33,437 nt of DNA from Fidelibacterota bacterium (GCA_021734505.1 JAIPIT010000014.1:1-33437); one strand, 5' to 3'. Positions 16,494 to 24,639 are shown, counted from the stretch's first letter. The notes: a model not told the origin generated them from the sequence alone. Program-made: numbers and translations.

Positions 16494-17339
16494 ATGAAAC
16501 GAATAATAATATTTTTACTCCTAAGCTCTATTCTCTTTGCTCAGACCTTTGTACCTAATGTCAGTGTTGAAGGTAATAATTTAAATGCTCAAGAAGAACG
16601 AATCCTTGAGCAACTGCAAGCAACCATCGAACAGTATATTTTATCTAATAGCTTCAGCAATGAGCGGTATGATTTGGAAATCCCCTATAGGATTACGATA
16701 TATGTAACACAGGTCACAAAAAGCGGCTCAAAATTGAACATTGCTACTAATGCATTTTTCTCAAATGAATATGATCAACGTTACATTGATAACGCCTGGG
16801 TCTTCGAATTCACTGAGGGTGAAGTGTTATACCGTGAAATGATGTATCATCCACTAAGAGATATTATTGATTATTACGGCTATTTAATTATGGCGTCTGA
16901 AATGGATGGCATTGAAGATCTCGGGGGCAATTCTATTTTCGATCTGGCTAATGAGATCTATTCCCGTGGAAGCAGCTCTCGTTGGTCCAACGGTTGGAAT
17001 TCACGCAAAGAAGATTTTGATAAATTAACCGGCGATTTCCGTTTACGGCGGGCCCGTTATTTGTATAATCAAGCTTTCTGGGCACTTGATGACAACCAGG
17101 GAACAAAAGCCTGGTACCTGCTTGAAGATGCTTTGAAATACCTCATAGATTCAAAGAATTTGGACTCTCAGAACAAATTTTTAAATTTCTTTGTTGATAA
17201 GCATTTTAAGGATAGTGAATATTTTATTAGTGTTTATCAGGATACTACGCTTTTACCGCTTTACCGAAAATTATCACCCGAAAATCAAAACTTTTTCGAC
17301 GGGATTGTTGAGAATATTATAGAAGGATTCGATCAATAG
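16494..17339 (+). CDS. DUF4835-like exported protein
   Basis: 281 residues with a short signal peptide (MKRIIIFLLLSSILFAQ). The order of features fits the DUF4835 family known from Bacteroidota: an N-terminal alpha/beta part after EERILEQLQATIEQYI, the block FEFTEGE, then HPLRDIIDYYGYLIMASEMDGIEDLGGNSIFDLANEI, and RWSNGWNSRKEDFDKLTGDFRLRRARYLYN followed by helices ending in LYRKLSPENQNFFDGI. The family is periplasmic or surface-linked and its role is unknown. It reads away from the T9SS cargo gene across a 115-bp divergent gap. Its last 23 bp overlap, tail to tail, the end of tsaC, so the two 3' ends share coding DNA. Confidence 0.75.
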   Translation: MKRIIIFLLLSSILFAQTFVPNVSVEGNNLNAQEERILEQLQATIEQYILSNSFSNERYDLEIPYRITIYVTQVTKSGSKLNIATNAFFSNEYDQRYIDNAWVFEFTEGEVLYREMMYHPLRDIIDYYGYLIMASEMDGIEDLGGNSIFDLANEIYSRGSSSRWSNGWNSRKEDFDKLTGDFRLRRARYLYNQAFWALDDNQGTKAWYLLEDALKYLIDSKNLDSQNKFLNFFVDKHFKDSEYFISVYQDTTLLPLYRKLSPENQNFFDGIVENIIEGFDQ

Positions 17340-17943
17340 TCTCAATTGAGATTGCACCTTCCCGTAATAATCTCCATTTATCATCTTTCGATATCATGAC
17401 CACGGTGCTACCTAAGGCTTTTTCTCTTGCATCCAATTCCGGATCAGAGATCATAAGTTCTATCTCTTTCCCGAATTGTTTTTTTATACTGCGAATATCA
17501 TTTAAGGGCTTATGGCCTGAAATATTGACTGAGGTCGTAATAACGGGTTTGTCAAATTGCTCTATCATGGCATTACAAAAACTCTGGTCGGGAATACGAA
17601 AACCCAAATAACCTTCTACACTGAATAATTTATCAGGTAAAGCGGTATTTTTAGCAGGTAGGATCAGGGTAAGCGCACCCGGTAATAATTCATCGATCAA
17701 TATTCCGGCATTTACTGAAATATAGGCAAATTGTGAAAGCATATCTTTATCACGGACAAGCATGCTGACCGGCATATGTTCCGGGCGTTGTTTTAGCAAA
17801 TAGAGTTTATTTAGCACAAGATCCGATAAAGCATCTCCCCCAAAACCATATAGAGTATCGGTAGGGTAAATGAATACATCTTTATTATTTAATGCTTTCA
17901 AAACGCTTGGAAGTGCTGTTTTGTCATGATAATTGAGGATCAT
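17317..17943 (-). CDS. tsaC: L-threonylcarbamoyladenylate synthase (YrdC/Sua5 family)
   Basis: 208 residues, a single YrdC domain without the Sua5 C-terminal extension. The enzyme makes threonylcarbamoyl-AMP from threonine, bicarbonate and ATP, the first step of t6A37 tRNA modification. Seen are YPTDTLYGFGGDAL near residues 26-39, KQRPEHMPVSMLV near 51-63 (the KxR and substrate-binding loop), LLPGALTLILPA near 85-96, GFRIPDQSF and PVITTSVNISGH near 131-142. It overlaps rlmN by 4 bp (ATGA), so two RNA-modification genes are translationally coupled. Its 3' end overlaps the DUF4835-like gene on the other strand. Confidence 0.92.
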   Translation of the reverse strand: MILNYHDKTALPSVLKALNNKDVFIYPTDTLYGFGGDALSDLVLNKLYLLKQRPEHMPVSMLVRDKDMLSQFAYISVNAGILIDELLPGALTLILPAKNTALPDKLFSVEGYLGFRIPDQSFCNAMIEQFDKPVITTSVNISGHKPLNDIRSIKKQFGKEIELMISDPELDAREKALGSTVVMISKDDKWRLLREGAISIETIDRILL

Positions 17944-18968
17944 GAGTTCATAACCTCATGATATAGTTGTCCGCATGCAGCCTTAATCCCTCTTCCTCCA
18001 CTAAAGCGTAGAGTTACCGCAAACGGAACATTTTCCAAGTTTGTAAGAAAGCGATGAATATCTTTTTCGCTTGGACGTTCAAATCGACCGTCGGTTTCAT
18101 TATACGGTATGACATTAAGTTTTGAAGGAATTGAACTGAGTTTTTCTATGAGTTCGTGAGCATCTTTTGCTGTATCATTCACTCCTTTTAACAAAACATA
18201 TCCAAATGTAACCAGCTTATTGGTCACGATCGTATAATATTTAGCTGCTGAAAGCAGATCATCCAAAGGATATCGACGGTTAATGGGCATCAATTCACTT
18301 CTCTTAGAATTGTTTGCGGAATTCAAGGAAATTGCCAGTTTAAATTGAAAAGGTAAATGCGCAAATTCACGAATGTACGGCACGATCCCGGATGTGGAAA
18401 CAGTGATATGGCGGGCACCGATATTCAAGCCCTTTTCATGATTAATGATCCTTGCCGCTTTAATTACTTCTGCATAATTATTGAAGGGTTCCCCCATCCC
18501 CATAAAAACAATATTAGAGATCGTTTTATCGGATATTCGTTTTGCAAGAATAACTTGTTCGACTATTTCTCCGGATGTAAGCTTACGTTTTAGACCCATA
18601 TCACCTGTTTTACAAAAAGTGCATCCCATTGCGCAGCCTATTTCAGAACTTACACACAAAGTATAGTGATGACCGGAATGTAACAATACGGTTTCTATCG
18701 CATATCCGTCCTTACATTTGAAAAGAAATTTCTCCGAATCGTCATCATTTGAGATTTCCTGTGTTTCGAGATCAAGTAACACAAGAGACCCTTCTTCATC
18801 AAGAATATCTTGTACATTTTTTGAAATATTGTGCATATCGTTTGTGGAATGAATGCCTTTCTGATATATCCATTCAAATATTTGACGACCGACAAAAGGT
18901 TTCAGCCCTTTAGAAACAGCCCATTCCTGCATTTCTTCATAATCGAGATTTTTTACTGATTTTATCAT
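17940..18968 (-). CDS. rlmN: Dual-specificity RNA methyltransferase RlmN
   Basis: 342 residues. A radical-SAM enzyme that methylates C2 of A2503 in 23S rRNA and A37 of some tRNAs. The N-terminal accessory domain (KGLKPFVGRQIFEWIYQKG) is followed by CVSSEIGCAMGCTFCKTG with the CxxxCxxC cluster cysteines near residues 112-119, the GEIVEQVILA and FMGMGEPFNNY segments, then SLNSANNSKRSELMPINRRYP and the C-terminal FSGGRGIKAACGQL, which contains the second catalytic cysteine. Length is normal. The start has no clear ribosome-binding site. It is the first gene of a two-gene operon with tsaC and reads away from the HU genes. Confidence 0.95.
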   Translation of the reverse strand: MIKSVKNLDYEEMQEWAVSKGLKPFVGRQIFEWIYQKGIHSTNDMHNISKNVQDILDEEGSLVLLDLETQEISNDDDSEKFLFKCKDGYAIETVLLHSGHHYTLCVSSEIGCAMGCTFCKTGDMGLKRKLTSGEIVEQVILAKRISDKTISNIVFMGMGEPFNNYAEVIKAARIINHEKGLNIGARHITVSTSGIVPYIREFAHLPFQFKLAISLNSANNSKRSELMPINRRYPLDDLLSAAKYYTIVTNKLVTFGYVLLKGVNDTAKDAHELIEKLSSIPSKLNVIPYNETDGRFERPSEKDIHRFLTNLENVPFAVTLRFSGGRGIKAACGQLYHEVMNS

Positions 18969-19058
18969 GATATAATCTTGATATTTTATTCAAAACAAAC
19001 AAGATAAATTGATGGAAATATACAAGTTTTTGTAAATGTGTATTTTCTATCGTTTTCC

Positions 19059-19087
19059 TTGCATTTTACAGCCTAATCCAATATTTT
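19059..19087 (+). promoter_or_regulatory. Possible promoter for the HU/HU-LysM pair
   Basis: TTGCAT (19059-19064), a 17-bp spacer and TATTTT (19082-19087), about 26 bp before the HU start. It is the only gap ahead of the two genes, which are 11 bp apart. Confidence 0.45.
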
Positions 19088-19113
19088 TAAAAGTAATCCA
19101 TTAAGGAGATATT

Positions 19114-19386
19114 ATGAACACATCAGATTTAATCCAAAGCGTGTCTGAAAAGTCTGAAATTTCTAAAACAGAAAGTAAGGACTTATACGAAGCACTTACT
19201 TCTATTATGGAATCTTATTTTACAAGTGAAACGGGAGTTGTTATTCCACAATTCGGTTCTTTTAACATTAAAGAAAAAAACAGCCGGCAGTCATTCAATC
19301 CCGCAACAAAGGAATATGTATTACTGCCAAAAAAACTGCTTTTGGCCTTTGTTCCGGCTTCTCAGTTAAAAAAAGACCTTAGATAA
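19114..19386 (+). CDS. HU/IHF-family DNA-binding protein
   Basis: 90 residues, the normal HU length. The N-terminal helices (TSDLIQSVSEKSEISKTESKDLYEALTSIMESY) form the dimer body, followed by QFGSFNIKEKNSRQSFNPATKEYVLLPKKLLLAFVPASQLKKDL. The proline of the DNA-intercalating arm is present in FNP, but the usual RNPxTG is altered to SFNPATKE, so it is a divergent member. It should act as a small nucleoid protein that bends DNA as a dimer. AAGGAG stands 5 bases before the ATG. The gene is 11 bp upstream of a second HU domain fused to a membrane-anchored LysM protein, which raises the possibility that the two HU domains pair. Confidence 0.9.
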   Translation: MNTSDLIQSVSEKSEISKTESKDLYEALTSIMESYFTSETGVVIPQFGSFNIKEKNSRQSFNPATKEYVLLPKKLLLAFVPASQLKKDLR

Positions 19387-19397
19387 GGATCAGATCT

Positions 19398-20585
19398 ATG
19401 TCGATTAAAATCACATTCCAACAGCTTGTTGATGAATTCTCCATTTCAACCGGTCGTACAAAAGCCTTTACTAAAGAATTCATCAAAGACGTTTTCACTA
19501 CAATTCAGGAAGGCCTTAGACGAGATGAAAATGTCAATATTAAAGGCTTGGGTATTTTCAAACTCCAGGAAGTTGCAGAAAGAGAAACAGTCAATCCAAA
19601 GACCGGAAAAGTCTCATTAATTGAGGCTCATAAGAAAGTTGTTTTCAAACCCGAGAAAGCTTTGCGGGAAAAAGTAAACGCTAAATATGCCAAATTGAAA
19701 ACTAAAAATATTAAAATGAAGGAAGCTCCCAAACCCGCTCCTGTCATTACTCCTATTGTGGAAAAACCGGTTAAAAAAGAGCAACTTACTTTTGGTGAAC
19801 CTTTACCCAAAGCCCCTGTAAAAAAAACAACTCCTCCCCCTCCTCCTCCGCCACCCAAAAACGATAATAAAAAGATCATGCCGACTTTTATTATTGAGGA
19901 AAAAAAGAAAAAATCCGCATGGCGATGGTTGTTGCCGCTTTTACTTCTTATTTTGATCTTTGTAGTTATTTTTATAGTACCAACAAAATTTGATTCAATG
20001 GAAGATCTTGCTTTTTGGAGAAATTGGAATTGGGGTAAAGACTCGATCCCCGATCATCCAACGGTTATAGAGACTACTGAAGTGGAAACTGAAATTATGC
20101 CTATAAATCAGGCTGAGAACATTTTTGTGCAAGCACCTTTGCCTAATAAGGAATCTGTGCCCGTAGAGAAGCTAGAGCCTATTCTTGAAAAAAAAGAACA
20201 AGACTCAGCTCCCGTTAAACAGGAGGAACCTGTAGAGCCGACTCAATCTGTTGAAATGGAAGATGAGCAAACATTGATCCATATAGTTAAACCGGGTAAT
20301 ACGCTTTGGGGACTTTCTAAACATTACTATTCACGCACATCACTCTGGCCAAATATATACCGGAAAAATGTTGAGATATTAAGAACACCTGATCTATTGC
20401 ATATTGGCAGAGAACTTCTTATTCCCCAGTTGCAGGGTGACTCCTTTGAATTAACAAAATCCGATTCTGCGCGTATAGCGCAAGGTTATTACCTTGCCTA
20501 TCGTGCCTATAAAAAATACGATGCAGAAAAAGCGGAAGGGTACTTGAAAGTAGCTAAGAAATTCAGTACGACGCTTGATAAATAA
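19398..20585 (+). CDS. HU domain - transmembrane - LysM fusion protein
   Basis: 395 residues with three distinct parts. Residues 1-95 are a full HU/IHF domain (GLGIFKLQEVAERE, NPKTGKVSLIEAHKK, VFKPEKALREKVN) with the arm proline kept. Residues 96-168 are a basic, proline-rich linker including eight consecutive prolines (146-153). A KKKKS stop precedes one membrane span (about 176-196, LLPLLLLILIFVVIFIV). By the positive-inside rule the HU domain is cytoplasmic and the rest periplasmic: an acidic, proline-rich spacer (about 200-290), a LysM domain (about 292-345, HIVKPGNTLWGLSKHYYSR...HIGRELLIPQ) that should bind peptidoglycan, and a short helical tail resembling a TPR unit. This layout could tether DNA to the cell wall. 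Bacteroidota have HU-like domains fused to SPOR; this is the LysM counterpart. Confidence 0.88.
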   Translation: MSIKITFQQLVDEFSISTGRTKAFTKEFIKDVFTTIQEGLRRDENVNIKGLGIFKLQEVAERETVNPKTGKVSLIEAHKKVVFKPEKALREKVNAKYAKLKTKNIKMKEAPKPAPVITPIVEKPVKKEQLTFGEPLPKAPVKKTTPPPPPPPPKNDNKKIMPTFIIEEKKKKSAWRWLLPLLLLILIFVVIFIVPTKFDSMEDLAFWRNWNWGKDSIPDHPTVIETTEVETEIMPINQAENIFVQAPLPNKESVPVEKLEPILEKKEQDSAPVKQEEPVEPTQSVEMEDEQTLIHIVKPGNTLWGLSKHYYSRTSLWPNIYRKNVEILRTPDLLHIGRELLIPQLQGDSFELTKSDSARIAQGYYLAYRAYKKYDAEKAEGYLKVAKKFSTTLDK

Positions 20586-20606
20586 GATTAAAGACTAAAG
20601 ATAAAA
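20583..20606. repeat. Short 7-bp array beginning at the HU-LysM stop codon
   Basis: From the stop TAA (20583-20585) the sequence reads TAAGAT, TAAAGAC, TAAAGAT, AAAAG, that is near-7-bp units beginning with TAA. It is short and A-rich, so weaker than the other arrays. Confidence 0.55.
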
Positions 20607-20610
20607 GTAG

Positions 20611-20666
20611 GGGTTGGACACCTGTCCATCGTAGCTTTAGCGCTGATGGATGTCCAACCCTTTTTT
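20611..20666 (+). terminator. Terminator-like hairpin after HU-LysM, with CGTAGCTTTAGCG loop
   Basis: GGGTTGGACA (20611-20620) pairs with TGTCCAACCC (20651-20660); an inner stem TCCATC/GATGGA (20625-20630 with 20645-20650) encloses the loop holding CGTAGCTTTAGCG; six T follow. A 4-base bulge separates the two stems. The loop word recurs at 23537-23549 on the other strand. Confidence 0.75.
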
Positions 20667-20701
20667 ACTGCATATAAATACATTGATAATTGTTTTTGAA
20701 G

Positions 20702-20721
20702 AGACAAGGCATGCCTTGTCT
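20702..20721. repeat. 20-bp perfect palindrome (AGAC...GTCT family)
   Basis: AGACAAGGCA followed by its exact reverse complement. Shares the AGAC/GTCT ends with the palindromes at 23594-23621 and 24640-24682 but has a different core. Confidence 0.85.
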
Positions 20722-20775
20722 TTACAACAAAAAGTATCTAATCGGTACAGCTATTACAAAAGTGAACGATAAGAC

Positions 20776-20798
20776 AAAAGCCGACCTTCGTCGGCTTT
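20776..20798 (-). terminator. Terminator of the tRNA-Pro gene
   Basis: AAAGCCGAC (20777-20785) pairs with GTCGGCTTT (20790-20798) around a 4-base loop, directly downstream of the tRNA on its strand; the minus strand then reads TTTTGTCTT. Confidence 0.75.
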
Positions 20799-20799
20799 G

Positions 20800-20873
20800 T
20801 CGGGATGAAAGGATTTGAACCTTCGGCCTCTTCGTCCCGAACGAAGCGCGCTACCGAGCTGCGCCACATCCCG
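20800..20873 (-). tRNA. tRNA-Pro, anticodon CGG
   Basis: The minus strand folds as a cloverleaf: acceptor stem CGGGATG/CATCCCG (20867-20873 with 20801-20807), D-arm GCGCAGCTCGGTAGCGC, anticodon stem CTTCG/CGAAG around loop TTCGGGA giving anticodon CGG (codon CCG), and T-arm with GGTTCAAATCC. The discriminator base is A. The 3' CCA is not encoded (the next bases are CAA). A TTGTTT-17-TTATAT promoter-like pair lies upstream, and a 17-bp palindrome (20876-20892, TTGAAATT/AATTTCAA) touches its 5' side. Confidence 0.95.
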
Positions 20874-20951
20874 AATTGAAATTTAATTTCAAAAGCCAGG
20901 AAATATAAGGAATTTACTATTAAAGAAACAAGTTGTTTTTATGTATCAAGA

Positions 20952-21713
20952 TTATTCTATCATATCAGCAAGATCTGACATTGTATAGAAAGTCATTTCA
21001 TTGTCATATGCATATTTACAAATTATATTTAAGGTATTGAAACTAACTTGATATTCTCCCGTAACAGTTTCAACTGGTTTATGTGTATAAAACAGAATGA
21101 TCTTGCCTTCTTCATGTGCATATGTGATAAGATCAAGAAAATATTCTTCACTAGAGTGATCGAAATGATCATCAAGACCACAAGCATAGACAAGTCTTGA
21201 ATTATTAAAATAACACCGACTTTTCTCCGGTTTTCTAAATTCATTGCTTGTAGCCCGAAGTATGTCAAAGTAATTAAGCAACTCATTATCAATATAATTG
21301 CTTCTGCTTCCATACGGGTATGAATATGACCTTACGCAAAGAGACTCAGCTTCAAAAAAATCCATCATGGGAGTTATTTCATCTTCAATATATTTTTCTA
21401 TTCCATGAGTCGCCGTATACAATGTAGAATAGACATGAATATAACCATGTCCTGCAATTTCATGCCCGGCATCCTGAAGTTTATGCATTCGTTCTATATC
21501 GGATTCGCTTCTTGTTCCAATTAATGAAACACAAAATGTAACTTTCCATTCATATTTATTTAAAAGCGAATCTGCATGAAGCCAATTGGTGAAATGATGA
21601 TCATCAAATGTTATCACTATTCCACCATTAGTTACGGTGACATCTTCTACCTGAGTACATGATGATGTAATAATAACGATGATCAGGATCGGGATTAATA
21701 GTATTCGCTTCAT
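20952..21713 (-). CDS. Polysaccharide deacetylase (NodB-like) lipoprotein
   Basis: 253 residues. A lipoprotein signal peptide (MKRILLIPILIIVIITSSC) ends in a TSSC lipobox, so the protein is lipid-anchored in the envelope. The NodB homology domain follows: ITFDDHH near residues 33-39 (catalytic Asp and metal Asp), GHEIAGHGYIHV near 82-93 (metal His pair), SYPYG near 129-133, and the late FYTHKP near 213-218. These enzymes remove N-acetyl groups from chitin, peptidoglycan or similar sugars using a divalent metal. The substrate is not determined. It lies 15 bp downstream of recX on the same strand and may be transcribed from the recA-recX unit. Confidence 0.85.
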   Translation of the reverse strand: MKRILLIPILIIVIITSSCTQVEDVTVTNGGIVITFDDHHFTNWLHADSLLNKYEWKVTFCVSLIGTRSESDIERMHKLQDAGHEIAGHGYIHVYSTLYTATHGIEKYIEDEITPMMDFFEAESLCVRSYSYPYGSRSNYIDNELLNYFDILRATSNEFRKPEKSRCYFNNSRLVYACGLDDHFDHSSEEYFLDLITYAHEEGKIILFYTHKPVETVTGEYQVSFNTLNIICKYAYDNEMTFYTMSDLADMIE

Positions 21714-21728
21714 TTTTTATTTCTTTTG

Positions 21729-22349
21729 TCATGTTGCGTTAATCATTATTTCCCTTATCACATTCCATGCAAAGCCCTTGCCCTGCAAAAAACGAACCGC
21801 TTTCGCTGTTTCTTCCCGCGTCTCAAAACTTGTATTGGATTTAAACTTTTTTTCAAAATGAAAGCGACAATTTTCAATTTGAATTTCACGATCATAATTT
21901 GAGAGGATATTTTGAATAAGAGGTGATGCAATGCCACGTTGAAATAACTTTTCTCGCACTTTGGCCGGACCCAATTGTTTTTTTTGGATCAATTCCTGTG
22001 AATATAGATTTGCAAAACGTTCATCATTCAGGTAGTTCTTTTCTTTAAGGTAATCAATGACTTCCGGAATTAGGGCTTTATCGTAGCCTTTTTGTAAAAG
22101 CTTGGTACGGAGTTCACCTGAACCATGTTCGCGCAATGTGAGTAACTCCAGAGCCTTTTCACGTATAAATGCACGATCGGCTGCTACTTTTAAGTTGAGT
22201 ATATCTCCTTCAGAGAGCTCTTTTCCTGAAGATAAATTAAACTTAAATATCAAATCATCAGTAATGCTGATACGTTCATCATTGTCCAGAAAACAATTGT
22301 AACGATTGGAGTGATTTTTTTGCTGTGTCAGGCGTAAAACGGCCGGCAT
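21729..22349 (-). CDS. recX: Regulatory protein RecX
   Basis: 206 residues. RecX binds RecA filaments and modulates their activity. The three-helix repeat pattern is clear: AFIREKALELLTLREHGSGELRTKLLQKGYDKALIPEVIDYLKEKNYLNDERFANLYSQELIQKKQLGPAKVREKLFQRGI, then a last repeat at the C terminus (TAKAVRFLQGKGFAWNVIREIM). An N-terminal extension of about 55 residues is typical for the family. The ATG is 5 bp after the recA stop with no strong ribosome-binding site of its own, which suggests translational coupling and low expression relative to RecA. Confidence 0.92.
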   Translation of the reverse strand: MPAVLRLTQQKNHSNRYNCFLDNDERISITDDLIFKFNLSSGKELSEGDILNLKVAADRAFIREKALELLTLREHGSGELRTKLLQKGYDKALIPEVIDYLKEKNYLNDERFANLYSQELIQKKQLGPAKVREKLFQRGIASPLIQNILSNYDREIQIENCRFHFEKKFKSNTSFETREETAKAVRFLQGKGFAWNVIREIMINAT

Positions 22350-22354
22350 AAGAT

Positions 22355-23374
22355 CTATACGCTTTCTTCGACCTTATTCTTTCCAATTCCCAAAGCATCT
22401 TTAACTTCATCGGCGATAGTTTTTAGAATATCTTCATGTTCTTCAAGAAAAACCTTAGAGTTTTCTCTACCCTGACCGATCTTTTCTTTATTATAACTGT
22501 ACCAGGAACCGGATTTTTCTATAATATTATAAACAACGGCCAGGTCAAGCACATCACCGATGTAAGAGATACCTTTACCATACATAATATCAAATTCTGT
22601 TTTCTTGAAAGGAGGTGCGACTTTATTCTTGACCACTTTTACTGTGGTTCGAGTGCCCGTAAAATCATTTCCATCCTTAATAGCCGTTGAACGACGAACT
22701 TCCAAACGAACGCTTGTATAGAATTTCAGCGCACGGCCTCCGGTGGTCGTTTCCGGGTTACCGAACATTACGCCGATCTTTTCTCTTATCTGATTAATAA
22801 ATATGATCGCGACATGTGATTTGCTTACTAAACCGGTCAGTTTACGTAGGGCTTGACTCATTAAACGAGCCTGCAGTCCCATATGGCTATCGCCCATATC
22901 CCCTTCTATCTCAGCACGGGGTACGAGAGCTGCTACCGAATCGATCACAATGATATCCAAAGCATTACTTCGGACAAGTGTTTCAGTGATCTCAAGTGCC
23001 TGTTCACCGCAATCGGGTTGCGAAACCAATAAACGGTTTGTATCGATACCTAAATTCTTAGCATATCCGATATCCAAAGAATGTTCAGCATCAATAAATG
23101 CAGCATTCCCGCCGGCTTTTTGTGCTTCTGCAATACAATGGAGTGCCAAGGTGGTCTTTCCTGAAGATTCCGGTCCGTAGATCTCTGAAATTCTTCCTCT
23201 GGGAATTCCGCCAATGCCCAAAGCAGCATCCAAACTAAGTGCTCCTGTTGAGATGGCACCAATATTAAGAGGTTTTGAGTCATCACCCATGTACATAACT
23301 GAACCTTTGCCAAATTGACGGTCAATCTGTTCAATAGCTACTTCTAATGCCTTTAGGCGGTCATCTTTTGCCAT
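22355..23374 (-). CDS. recA: Recombinase RecA
   Basis: 339 residues, normal length. RecA forms filaments on single-stranded DNA for homologous recombination and activates LexA-type repressors. Seen are the N-terminal [18 protein letters not shown], Walker [14 protein letters not shown] near residues 66-78, [23 protein letters not shown] (Walker B and loop L1), and loop L2 with [21 protein letters not shown] precedes the ATG. A possible TTGTTT-18-TATATC promoter lies just upstream on the minus strand. I see no obvious LexA box in the 270-bp upstream gap, which instead holds three hairpins. Confidence 0.98.
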   Translation of the reverse strand: MAKDDRLKALEVAIEQIDRQFGKGSVMYMGDDSKPLNIGAISTGALSLDAALGIGGIPRGRISEIYGPESSGKTTLALHCIAEAQKAGGNAAFIDAEHSLDIGYAKNLGIDTNRLLVSQPDCGEQALEITETLVRSNALDIIVIDSVAALVPRAEIEGDMGDSHMGLQARLMSQALRKLTGLVSKSHVAIIFINQIREKIGVMFGNPETTTGGRALKFYTSVRLEVRRSTAIKDGNDFTGTRTTVKVVKNKVAPPFKKTEFDIMYGKGISYIGDVLDLAVVYNIIEKSGSWYSYNKEKIGQGRENSKVFLEEHEDILKTIADEVKDALGIGKNKVEESV

Positions 23375-23471
23375 GATATTATCCTTTCAACGATATAATT
23401 TTATGCCTGCATTTTAAACAAAATAAGTTAGAATTGAAATAAAAAAAGGAAGGCAATTATACCTGGGTGAA

Positions 23472-23493
23472 TTCTTTGACCGGGGTCACAGAA
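23472..23493. repeat. 22-bp near-perfect hairpin upstream of recA
   Basis: TTCTTTGACC (23472-23481) pairs with GGTCACAGAA (23484-23493) with one mismatch and a 2-base centre. First of three inverted repeats between the ROK kinase gene and recA. No T-run follows. Confidence 0.6.
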
Positions 23494-23518
23494 ATTAGTT
23501 TGAGGATTTAAACTGTAA

Positions 23519-23569
23519 AGCCACACCATCCCACTCCGCTGAAGCTACGAGGGAAAAGTTGGTGTGGCT
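23519..23569. repeat. Hairpin with CGTAGCTTCAGCG loop
   Basis: AGCCACACCA (23519-23528) pairs perfectly with TGGTGTGGCT (23560-23569). The loop region holds CGCTGAAGCTACG (23537-23549), whose reverse complement CGTAGCTTCAGCG differs by one base from the loop at 20630-20642, although the stems are unrelated. Confidence 0.75.
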
Positions 23570-23593
23570 CCGCGATTTTTCTTCTCTATAATC

Positions 23594-23621
23594 GTAGAGA
23601 CATGCCATGGCATGTCTCTAC
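23594..23621. repeat. 28-bp perfect palindrome (AGAC...GTCT family)
   Basis: GTAGAGACATGCCA (23594-23607) is followed by its exact reverse complement (23608-23621). The outer GTAGAGAC/GTCTCTAC frame also ends the element at 24663-24686. It lies 25 bp after the ROK kinase stop. Confidence 0.9.
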
Positions 23622-23645
23622 ATGATTAATATTACATTTTCAATA

Positions 23646-24602
23646 CTATTTTAAGTTCGCAACCGCCAATGATGCAGAACCGACCAAACCGGCATCATTA
23701 CCCAGTTGTGCCCGGACAATTTCAACTGCTTCTGCGGGAATAGTATAGGCATGTTTCAGCATACCCATGCGAACAGGGTTCATCAGCAAATCACCGGCAT
23801 TAGAAATACCACCGCCAATGATTATCATTTCAGGATTCAGGATATTAACCAGACTTGCAATAGCATGTCCAAGAATTTCGCCTGTTTCCTTCAGAACTTC
23901 GATCGAGATTTTATCTCCGGCTGTAGCAGCCATAGCGATGGCTTTCGGGGTCACTTTCCCATCTTCCAGATATTTTCCGATAGATGTCTCGATCCCTTTG
24001 CTTTTGTACATTTCAAAGCGCTCAATGATGCCATCTTTGCCAACATAGCGTTCCAAACAGCCGTAATTACCGCATCCGCAGTATTTTCCATCGCGTGCAA
24101 TTGACATATGTCCGATCTCACCGGCGGTAAATGTTGTCCCGCGGTAAAGCTCTCCATTTAGAATGATACCACCACCTACACCGGTTCCTACGGTCAGCGC
24201 GATTACATTTTTCTTGCCTTTCCCACTGCCATAGTAAAATTCACCGAGAGACATAGCATTAACATCATTATCCAGGAACGCCGGTTTATTCAAATGATCT
24301 GAAATACCTTTTGCCAGATAAATACCATTCAGGTTTGGGATATTGGTAACGACCTTCAATTGACCAGTTTCAGGATTCAATAATCCTGGAGATCCAATAC
24401 CAATACCCATGATATCTTCTTGAGGTAATTTTGAATCATCCATCACTTTTTGGGTACATTCGGCAATATGTTTGACAATTTCATCACCGTTTTTCTTGGG
24501 ATCGGTAACAAATGAGTCTTTGATGATAATTTTACCATTCTCATCGATAATACCCACTTTGATACCGGTACCTCCAAAATCAATACCAACATAATACTTC
24601 AT
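23646..24602 (-). CDS. ROK-family sugar kinase (glucokinase-like)
   Basis: 318 residues. ROK kinases phosphorylate glucose, N-acetylglucosamine, mannose or related sugars with ATP. Seen are the phosphate-binding loop DFGGTGIKVG near residues 6-15, GIGSPG near 67-72, FLDNDVNAMSLGE (catalytic Asp) near 101-113, TVGTGVGGGIILNG near 136-149, GEIGHMSI near 158-165, and the zinc-binding CGCGNYGCLERYV near 173-185 that defines the family. There is no N-terminal helix-turn-helix, so it is an enzyme rather than a regulator. The substrate is not certain; position with a SIS isomerase, phosphofructokinase and PIG-L deacetylase suits glucose or an amino sugar. AAAGGAAG stands before the ATG. Confidence 0.92.
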   Translation of the reverse strand: MKYYVGIDFGGTGIKVGIIDENGKIIIKDSFVTDPKKNGDEIVKHIAECTQKVMDDSKLPQEDIMGIGIGSPGLLNPETGQLKVVTNIPNLNGIYLAKGISDHLNKPAFLDNDVNAMSLGEFYYGSGKGKKNVIALTVGTGVGGGIILNGELYRGTTFTAGEIGHMSIARDGKYCGCGNYGCLERYVGKDGIIERFEMYKSKGIETSIGKYLEDGKVTPKAIAMAATAGDKISIEVLKETGEILGHAIASLVNILNPEMIIIGGGISNAGDLLMNPVRMGMLKHAYTIPAEAVEIVRAQLGNDAGLVGSASLAVANLK

Positions 24603-24639
24603 TTATTCTTCCTTTTTGTTTGTTTAATCTTTGTTGTAC

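Noticed and set aside
19628-19879. Minus-strand open frame with a glycine run inside HU-LysM
   Set aside because: The glycine run is just the complement of the proline codons of the real gene.
23375-23645. LexA/SOS box upstream of recA
   Set aside because: I looked for known LexA box patterns and found only hairpins of other families; the lineage's operator is unknown to me.
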